Positions 6,645-10,723 of a stretch of 10,723 nt of DNA are shown here, one piece after another. Numbering within the stretch: the first letter of the stretch is position 1; each line of letters opens with the position of its first letter. The notes beneath the pieces are model-generated. The model searched no databases, was not told the origin of the DNA, and was given only the letters and a program-made list of their open reading frames with translations. Both the position numbers and the translations under genes were made by a program. Source of the DNA: URNF01 sp045531495. GTDB lineage: Bacteria > Bacillota > Clostridia > Oscillospirales > Acutalibacteraceae. The stretch lies in assembly GCA_045531495.1 (NCBI GenBank), contig JAZSED010000074.1, positions 1-10,723 on the forward strand. The letters are read 5' to 3'.

Positions 6645-6680
6645 TAAAAAACCCGCTCTCATAGAGACAGAGAACGGGTT
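6645..6680 (-). terminator. Rho-independent terminator of mrp
   Basis: On the minus strand, AACCCGTTCTC (6670-6680) pairs with GAGAGCGGGTT (6650-6660), 11 bp with one G-T wobble and a 9-nt loop, followed by a T run. It lies eight bases after the mrp stop codon and separates mrp from the downstream isomerase operon. Confidence 0.9.
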
Positions 6681-6687
6681 ACAGTTT

Positions 6688-7509
6688 TTATTTAAGCAAC
6701 GCTTCCACGGCATCCGCGGCAGGTTCCAAATCCTCACACAGCACTCTTTCGATTTCACCTTTGTCACACAGCTCGGCAACCTTAGTATCAATCGGCAGAC
6801 GCGCTAAGACCTTGCTGCCCATTTTTTCGACTGCTTCGGCGAATGCGGTATCATCACCGAAAACAGAAATCTTTTTGCCGCAATCGGGGCATACCACATG
6901 GCTCATATTCTCCACAACACCCAAAATCGGGATGTTGAGCATACCCGCCATTTTATGCGCTTTTTCCACCACCATCTGTACAAGAGACTGCGGCGTGGAA
7001 ACAATCACGTTGCCGTCAAGCGGCAAGCTCTGGTACACGGTCAGCGGCACGTCACCCGTACCGGGAGGCATATCAATAAACAACACATCCAATTCGCCCC
7101 AGACCACATCAGACCAGAATTGCTTGACCGCACCTGCCAAAACGGGACCGCGCCATACAACCGGCTGATTCGGGTCTTCCAGCAACAGATTTACCGACAT
7201 CACTTTAATATTCATATGGGTTTCGGCAGGCAAAATGCCGATTTCGCTGCCTCTCGCCCTACCTGTAATGCCAAAGGCCTTCGGAATGGAAGGACCGGTA
7301 ATATCCGCGTCCAAAACACCGACTTTATACCCGCGGCGCGCCATCAACACGGCAAGCATCGCTGTAACAGAGGATTTACCGACGCCACCCTTACCGCTGC
7401 TGACCGCAACCACTTTTTTAATGGCGCTGTACGCATTTGCGGCTTCGTGCAGGTCGGCTTCACTGCATTTATTGCTGCAAGTACTGCAATCGTGAGTACA
7501 TTCACTCAT
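6688..7509 (-). CDS. mrp: Mrp/NBP35-type P-loop ATPase, iron-sulfur cluster carrier
   Basis: This 273-residue cytoplasmic ATPase belongs to the Mrp/ApbC/NBP35 family, which binds and transfers Fe-S clusters to apoproteins. The N-terminus carries a cysteine cluster, C-x3-C-x2-C-x3-C (residues 4, 8, 11, 15), typical of clostridial members. The deviant Walker A motif SSGKGGVGKSS is at 37-47, followed by DADITGPSIP, FIDMPPGTGD (144-153) and STPQ. The bridging CPDC (207-210) is the motif that holds a cluster between subunits. The ATG at 7509 is chosen because an in-frame ATG 16 codons upstream (7557) lies inside the promoter. The nearest Shine-Dalgarno is far for this ATG but ideally placed for a four-codon mini-ORF that overlaps the start. 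The gene follows nagA by 85 bp with no terminator between them, so some readthrough is possible. Confidence 0.94.
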   Translation of the reverse strand: MSECTHDCSTCSNKCSEADLHEAANAYSAIKKVVAVSSGKGGVGKSSVTAMLAVLMARRGYKVGVLDADITGPSIPKAFGITGRARGSEIGILPAETHMNIKVMSVNLLLEDPNQPVVWRGPVLAGAVKQFWSDVVWGELDVLFIDMPPGTGDVPLTVYQSLPLDGNVIVSTPQSLVQMVVEKAHKMAGMLNIPILGVVENMSHVVCPDCGKKISVFGDDTAFAEAVEKMGSKVLARLPIDTKVAELCDKGEIERVLCEDLEPAADAVEALLK

Positions 7510-7520
7510 TGTAAAGTCAT
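7506..7520 (-). other. Four-codon leader ORF overlapping the mrp start
   Basis: An ATG at 7520 opens a Met-Thr-Leu-Gln peptide whose TGA (7506-7508) overlaps the mrp ATG as ATGA. GGAG at 7528-7531 is seven bases before this ATG but 18 before the mrp ATG. This suggests that ribosomes load on the mini-ORF and re-initiate at mrp. Translation of the mini-ORF is inference. Confidence 0.4.
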
Positions 7521-7547
7521 CTTCTTTCTCCAATTTTTGCACAGCAT

Positions 7548-7576
7548 AGTATACCATACTCCACCCATTCCGTCAA
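7548..7576 (-). promoter_or_regulatory. mrp promoter
   Basis: On the minus strand TTGACG (7571-7576) and TATACT (7548-7553) are separated by exactly 17 bp, each with five of six matches to the vegetative consensus. Transcription would begin near 7541, excluding the upstream in-frame ATG at 7557 as a start. The -35 is 20 bp past the nagA stop. Confidence 0.8.
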
Positions 7577-7594
7577 CCGCAAGAAAGAGGATTT

Positions 7595-8740
7595 TTATAT
7601 CTTTTGTCCACCTGCAAATACTGCTTTCACCTGTAAATCTTCGTCCAGCACGACCACGTCCGCGTCCAGCCCCTCTGCCAGCCTGCCTTTAGGCAACTGC
7701 AACAGCCGTGCGGGGGTTGCGGACAGCATTTTAGATACGTCCTCTATCGGCAAACCAACCTCGTGTACACAAAAACGCAGTAAGCGGTCAGCGGTAGCAA
7801 TACTGCCCGCAAAAGCGGTGCGGTCGGTTAATTTACACACACCGTCCTCCACTATACACGGAACACCGCCCACAAACGATTCCTTCGCGTCGGTCCCTGT
7901 CACAGGCAAAGCATCGGTGCAAAGCGTGATGCCGTCTGCGCCCTTCACCTTATACACAAGCTGTATCAGTTCTTTGGGCAAATGACAGCCATCGGCAATC
8001 AATTCCGCTGTCACATCATCACGCAGCAGTGCCGCTTCCAAGACACCACCGCGGCGGAAACCGTTTTCGCGGGTGACGGTTGAGGTACAGGAATACAAAT
8101 GGGTTACCATCTTACACCCCGCATCCGCGGCGCGTATCATTTCTCCGTAAGTGGCATCGGTATGCCCTGCAGAGGGCAGAATATCCACGTTAGATAAAGC
8201 CGTCAAAAACGCGTTGCCGGTATCTCGTTCGGGCGCATAGCTCCAGCGAGAAATACAAGACCCATACCGTGTAATCAGTCGCTGATAGTCCGTCGCGTCA
8301 GGGGCGGTAATGACAGCAGGGTCTTGTGCGCCGCTTTGCGCAAGAGAAAAATACGGACCTTCCAAATGCACGCCCGGCACGGTGGCAGGGGTGGTGTTTT
8401 GCGCCTTAAATGCTTCAAACGTCTGCAACGCCGTCTCTATATCTTCTATCTTCCCCGAAGTCACGGTAGGTAAAATCGTGGTAGTGCCATGCGTCAGATG
8501 GTAATCCACCGCTTCTTGAAACCCGCGCGCATCGGCGTTCGCAAAATCACAGCCTAAAGCCCCGTGCACATGCAGGTCGATAAACCCCGGCAATATATAC
8601 TGTTCTGCAAGGTCAAAGTATTGCTCTGCGCACGGTTTTTGCGGATACAGCCCTTCTATTATGCCGTCTTGCAGAAGAAGATATCCTGCCGTTAATTGGT
8701 CTTTCCAAAAAATCCGCCGACTATACAAGCAGGTCTTCAT
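7595..8740 (-). CDS. nagA: N-acetylglucosamine-6-phosphate deacetylase
   Basis: This 381-residue amidohydrolase removes acetate from N-acetylglucosamine-6-phosphate to give glucosamine-6-phosphate in the cytoplasm. The metal-site and catalytic motifs are in order: DLHVHG with His57 and His59, HLEGPYF with Glu127, AGHTDA with His193, THLYS with His214, ADGCH with His253 and TDALPV with the catalytic Asp276. THLYSCTS replaces the more usual THLFNAMS, a modest change in the substrate loop. The length is normal for the family. The ATG overlaps the nagB stop (ATGA, 8737-8740), so it is translationally coupled to nagB. No terminator is seen after it before the mrp promoter. Confidence 0.93.
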   Translation of the reverse strand: MKTCLYSRRIFWKDQLTAGYLLLQDGIIEGLYPQKPCAEQYFDLAEQYILPGFIDLHVHGALGCDFANADARGFQEAVDYHLTHGTTTILPTVTSGKIEDIETALQTFEAFKAQNTTPATVPGVHLEGPYFSLAQSGAQDPAVITAPDATDYQRLITRYGSCISRWSYAPERDTGNAFLTALSNVDILPSAGHTDATYGEMIRAADAGCKMVTHLYSCTSTVTRENGFRRGGVLEAALLRDDVTAELIADGCHLPKELIQLVYKVKGADGITLCTDALPVTGTDAKESFVGGVPCIVEDGVCKLTDRTAFAGSIATADRLLRFCVHEVGLPIEDVSKMLSATPARLLQLPKGRLAEGLDADVVVLDEDLQVKAVFAGGQKI

Positions 8741-9516
8741 TCACAAACCCCCAAGCTGTCATTATCACAGTACAGCGTTGCGTCGGGGTGACGGCGCAGA
8801 ATGGTACAGGGACACATATCGGTAATTTCCCCGTTCAGCATAGCTGTCACCGCTGCACGCTTGGTTGCGGCAGGCACAACGCAGAACAAATGCTTGCCGC
8901 CAAACAAGGTCGGTACCGTCAAGGTCAGTGCTTCCCGAGGCACGTCCTCCAATTTTTCAAAACACCCGTCATGTACCTGCTGGTTTCGGCATACATCATC
9001 CAACACCGCACGTTTTACCGTAAGAGGGTCATGAAAGTCCGCTACGCCGGGGTCATTAAAGGCAATGTGCCCGTTCTCACCGATGCCCATACATACAATA
9101 TCCACAGGGTGCGCCTTCAGCAACGCCGTATATCGCGCCGCTTCTTTCTCGGCATCGTTTGCCGAGGCGTCTATGGTATACACCCCTTTAAAGGGCAGTT
9201 TGCCGAACACGGCATTTTCAAGGAACGCGGCAAACCGCTGCGGGGCATCCGCAGGTAACCCGATATACTCATCCATATGGAAAGCATTTACCCTGTCCCA
9301 TGAAATATCCTTTTCCTGACACAGGTAGTAAAGTAACTCATTTTGGGACGGCGCCGCCGCAAAAATCATATTAACCGTTTGCTGTGTTGCAAGCAAACGA
9401 CGCAAACAATCCGCAACGTCTTCTGCCGCTGCACGACCCATCATATCACGTGTTTCGTAGCCTTTAACGTGCAACAAATCGCGCGAAAAAGTGACTCTGC
9501 AAGGTGTTTTATTCAT
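8737..9516 (-). CDS. nagB: Glucosamine-6-phosphate deaminase-like protein (NagB family, divergent)
   Basis: This 259-residue protein has the NagB/RpiA fold. Its partner nagA suggests it isomerises and deaminates glucosamine-6-phosphate to fructose-6-phosphate plus ammonia. FHMDEYIGL (79-87) supplies the general-base Asp82, and GIGENGHIAFNDPG (144-157) keeps His150. Compared with E. coli NagB, Asn148 replaces Asp141 and Asp155 replaces Glu148. The usual N-terminal phosphate loop (GLPTGSTP-like) is replaced by FAAAPSQNELL (52-62). It is therefore a divergent subgroup; a related sugar-phosphate isomerase or lactonase activity is possible. The C-terminal ILRRHPDAT block matches the family. AAGGGG (9525-9530) precedes the ATG by eight bases. 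It is the first gene of the operon, divergent from the AraC-type gene. No amino-sugar transporter or PTS gene is in the window. Confidence 0.82.
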   Translation of the reverse strand: MNKTPCRVTFSRDLLHVKGYETRDMMGRAAAEDVADCLRRLLATQQTVNMIFAAAPSQNELLYYLCQEKDISWDRVNAFHMDEYIGLPADAPQRFAAFLENAVFGKLPFKGVYTIDASANDAEKEAARYTALLKAHPVDIVCMGIGENGHIAFNDPGVADFHDPLTVKRAVLDDVCRNQQVHDGCFEKLEDVPREALTLTVPTLFGGKHLFCVVPAATKRAAVTAMLNGEITDMCPCTILRRHPDATLYCDNDSLGVCE

Positions 9517-9533
9517 ATCCGTATCCCCTTTTC

Positions 9534-9556
9534 ATTATAGCGGAGAACATTTCTCC
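9534..9556 (-). promoter_or_regulatory. Candidate nagBA control site: palindrome plus TATAAT
   Basis: A perfect 6-bp palindrome with 3-bp centre (GGAGAA-CAT-TTCTCC, 9542-9556) lies immediately upstream of a consensus TATAAT on the minus strand (9534-9539). There is no recognisable -35, as expected of an activator-dependent promoter. One difficulty is that this -10 would start transcription inside the ribosome binding site, leaving a leader of about ten bases. A weaker alternative -10, TATGAT, is at 9563-9568 and would place the palindrome at the mRNA 5' end. Confidence 0.4.
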
Positions 9557-9661
9557 TTTTTTATCATACAAAAAGACGCAGAAAAATAAAATAGTTAATT
9601 TTCGCTTTTTATATTGCTTTTTTTCCGAGAAAGTGTAAAATGGTTGTATCGAGGTGATATT

Positions 9662-10438
9662 ATGGAGTTTCGGACACAGACCTTACGTTACCACCACGCA
9701 CGCGATGAAAAGCCGTCTGCGGAAGGGTTTTGTCGTCACGCACATCCGCAATATGAAATCCTTTTCTTTTTGAACGGTGATGCGCGTTGTGTGATTGAGC
9801 ACCGAGAATATCATCTTCAAACGGGCGACATTGTACTGATTCCACCGCTGTACTACCATTTTATAAAAATAGACGCGCCCACTCCCTACGAGCGTGCCGT
9901 ATTGAACTTCAGCGAATGCAACGTCGGCGATAACGTGCTTAGCACCGTGTTCTCGGAGCCGCGGGTGATTCATTGCCATGGAGAACCGCATATTCCCTCT
10001 TTATTTACGCGCTTAGATATGTTGCTTTCCGCTTTTGAAGGAAAGGATGCCGCGTTGGTTACCGACTGTTTACTCACCGAGCTTATTTATCTTCTTGCCA
10101 AAGGCGGCGGTACCGATGAGCGGTTTACCGTATATCACAATGAAACGCTACGCGGTGCATTGCGATACATCGAGGACCACCTCACCAACATCCGTACGGT
10201 TGATGAAATTGCAGACGCGTTGTTTATCAGCCGTTCACAGCTGTATCAATGTTTTAAAGAAGCGTTTGGCATCCCGCCGATGAAATATATCCTCGAAAAA
10301 CGTCTTGTTTTAGCGCAGTCCCGTATCCAATTAGGAGAAAAGCCTACCTTGGTTGCCACCGCTTGCGGCTTTAACGAATACTCCGCGTTTTTCCGCAACT
10401 ACAAAAAACGGTTTGGCCATCCCCCGAAAAGCAAATAA
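9662..10438 (+). CDS. AraC-family regulator with N-terminal cupin domain
   Basis: This 258-residue transcription factor has an N-terminal cupin sensor (about 20-75; RHAHPQYEILFFLNGDA with His26 and His28, then LQTGDIVLIPP). A linker helix region follows, then a C-terminal AraC double helix-turn-helix: TVDEIADALFISRSQLYQCF (179-198) and TLVATACGFNEYSAFFRNYK (229-248), ending in KKRFGHPP. Proteins of this layout bind a small sugar-type effector and usually activate adjacent catabolic genes. The ATG at 9662 follows GAGGTGAT (9651-9658); an upstream TTG extension of 16 residues overlaps the likely promoter (TAAAAT at 9635-9640) and is rejected. It is divergent from nagBA, so amino-sugar control is the natural inference. 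The isomerase/oxidoreductase operon, with its 21-bp-spaced direct repeats, is a second possible target. No clear terminator follows before the hairpin repeat region. Confidence 0.9.
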   Translation: MEFRTQTLRYHHARDEKPSAEGFCRHAHPQYEILFFLNGDARCVIEHREYHLQTGDIVLIPPLYYHFIKIDAPTPYERAVLNFSECNVGDNVLSTVFSEPRVIHCHGEPHIPSLFTRLDMLLSAFEGKDAALVTDCLLTELIYLLAKGGGTDERFTVYHNETLRGALRYIEDHLTNIRTVDEIADALFISRSQLYQCFKEAFGIPPMKYILEKRLVLAQSRIQLGEKPTLVATACGFNEYSAFFRNYKKRFGHPPKSK

Positions 10439-10469
10439 AAAGAGCACCATAAGGGAGTTGTGGTTAGGT

Positions 10470-10720
10470 GGAGTATCGCTTCGCGCTACTCCGTCGACGC
10501 TCGCTTTGCTCGGTCGCAAAAATCCTCGGCTTCTCCTTGAGGAGAAGCTGGCGAGCAAAGCGAGCCTGATGAGGTGTTACGCGTTCTTTCCCACCTCATC
10601 CACCGCTACGCGGTCCTTGCAGGACAGCCACCCCTTTGTCCTTCGGACATTTCCTTTCCAAGGCAGGCACCCCTCTGCCCTTCGGGCATCTCCCCTGTTA
10701 GGGGAGTACCTGACAGGGGA
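10470..10720. repeat. Hairpin-dense non-coding repeat element, runs off the window
   Basis: The stretch after the AraC gene has no credible gene and is a chain of inverted repeats. Stems seen are 10470-10475/10487-10492 with an inner CGC-TTC-GCG; a 14-bp outer stem 10499-10512/10552-10565 enclosing an 8-bp hairpin 10529-10536/10541-10548; 10568-10576/10592-10600; 10602-10606/10610-10614; 10613-10617/10621-10625; 10637-10641/10645-10649; 10676-10680/10684-10688; and 10690-10696/10700-10706. The segment 10691-10698 can also pair with 10713-10720. It resembles the mobile extragenic palindromic repeats common in gut Clostridia, though the family cannot be named here. Confidence 0.75.
10625..10693. 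repeat. Two tandem copies of a hairpin unit, 39-bp period
   Basis: Positions 10625-10654 and 10664-10693 match at 25 of 30 bases. Each contains ACCCC followed by a 5-bp stem closed on CTTCGG, a UUCG tetraloop in RNA. Two of the five differences (T to C at 10639/10678 and A to G at 10647/10686) change a T-A pair to C-G, keeping the stem intact. Confidence 0.75.
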
Positions 10721-10723
10721 ATA

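Noticed and set aside
6898..7692. 264-residue plus-strand open frame across mrp
   Set aside because: It is antisense to the clear Mrp coding sequence, has no ribosome binding site or family features, and its composition is that of a complementary-strand shadow.
8884..8897. Possible LexA (SOS) box GAACAAATGCTTG
   Set aside because: The right half departs from the GTTC half-site and it is inside nagB; no good SOS box was found elsewhere in the window.
9509..9550. 13-codon upstream ORF overlapping the nagB start
   Set aside because: Its GGAG is only two bases from the ATG and the true nagB mRNA start is unknown; the palindrome explains the bases equally well.
10331..10558. 75-residue minus-strand open frame across the AraC 3' end and repeat region
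   Set aside because: It spans a coding end and hairpin DNA, with low-complexity Ser/Arg/Ala content typical of translated palindromic repeats.

Overview
The window looks like chromosomal DNA from a low- to mid-GC member of the Clostridia, probably a gut-type Oscillospirales or Lachnospirales relative. The main reasons are a MazF/EndoA protein very close to the Bacillus type, a DUF4364 protein (a family I associate with Clostridia), strong GGAGG-type ribosome binding sites, and a clostridial-style Mrp/NBP35 ATPase with a short N-terminal cysteine cluster. There is no phage, transposase, tRNA, rRNA or CRISPR array. Most of the window is ordinary, tightly packed housekeeping and sugar-metabolism DNA.

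Layout from left to right. lexA (+, its promoter is cut off by the window edge) converges on mazF (-), and the two share a hairpin terminator that contains the mazF stop codon. mazF diverges from a three-gene operon (+): a DUF4364 winged-helix-like protein, pncB (nicotinate phosphoribosyltransferase) and cca (CCA-adding enzyme). The mazF/DUF4364 intergenic region carries a perfect 15-bp inverted repeat touching the DUF4364 promoter. A strong bidirectional terminator follows cca. Next comes a two-gene operon on the minus strand: a TIM-barrel sugar isomerase/epimerase-like protein, then a Gfo/Idh/MocA oxidoreductase. Upstream of it is a 232-bp intergenic region with a promoter, a 21-bp-spaced direct repeat and a leader with alternative hairpins. 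mrp (-) lies upstream of that, with its own near-consensus promoter and terminator. nagB-nagA (-, 4-bp overlap) lie further upstream, divergent from an AraC-family regulator with a cupin domain (+). The last ~250 bp are non-coding and packed with hairpins; they include two tandem 39-bp-spaced copies whose differences are partly compensatory within a stem.

How the genes work together. lexA is the SOS repressor and mazF an mRNA endonuclease with no adjacent antitoxin. pncB salvages nicotinate toward NAD and cca matures tRNA 3' ends; DUF4364 may be a regulator of that operon. nagB and nagA convert GlcNAc-6-phosphate to fructose-6-phosphate if NagB has its usual activity, and the divergent AraC protein is the obvious candidate regulator. 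The oxidoreductase/isomerase pair probably oxidises a sugar or polyol and then rearranges it, but no transporter or kinase is present to name the substrate. The best leads are the structured terminal repeat, the DUF4364 inverted repeat, the divergent NagB active site and the oxidoreductase/isomerase pair. I see no clear evidence of a wholly new system.
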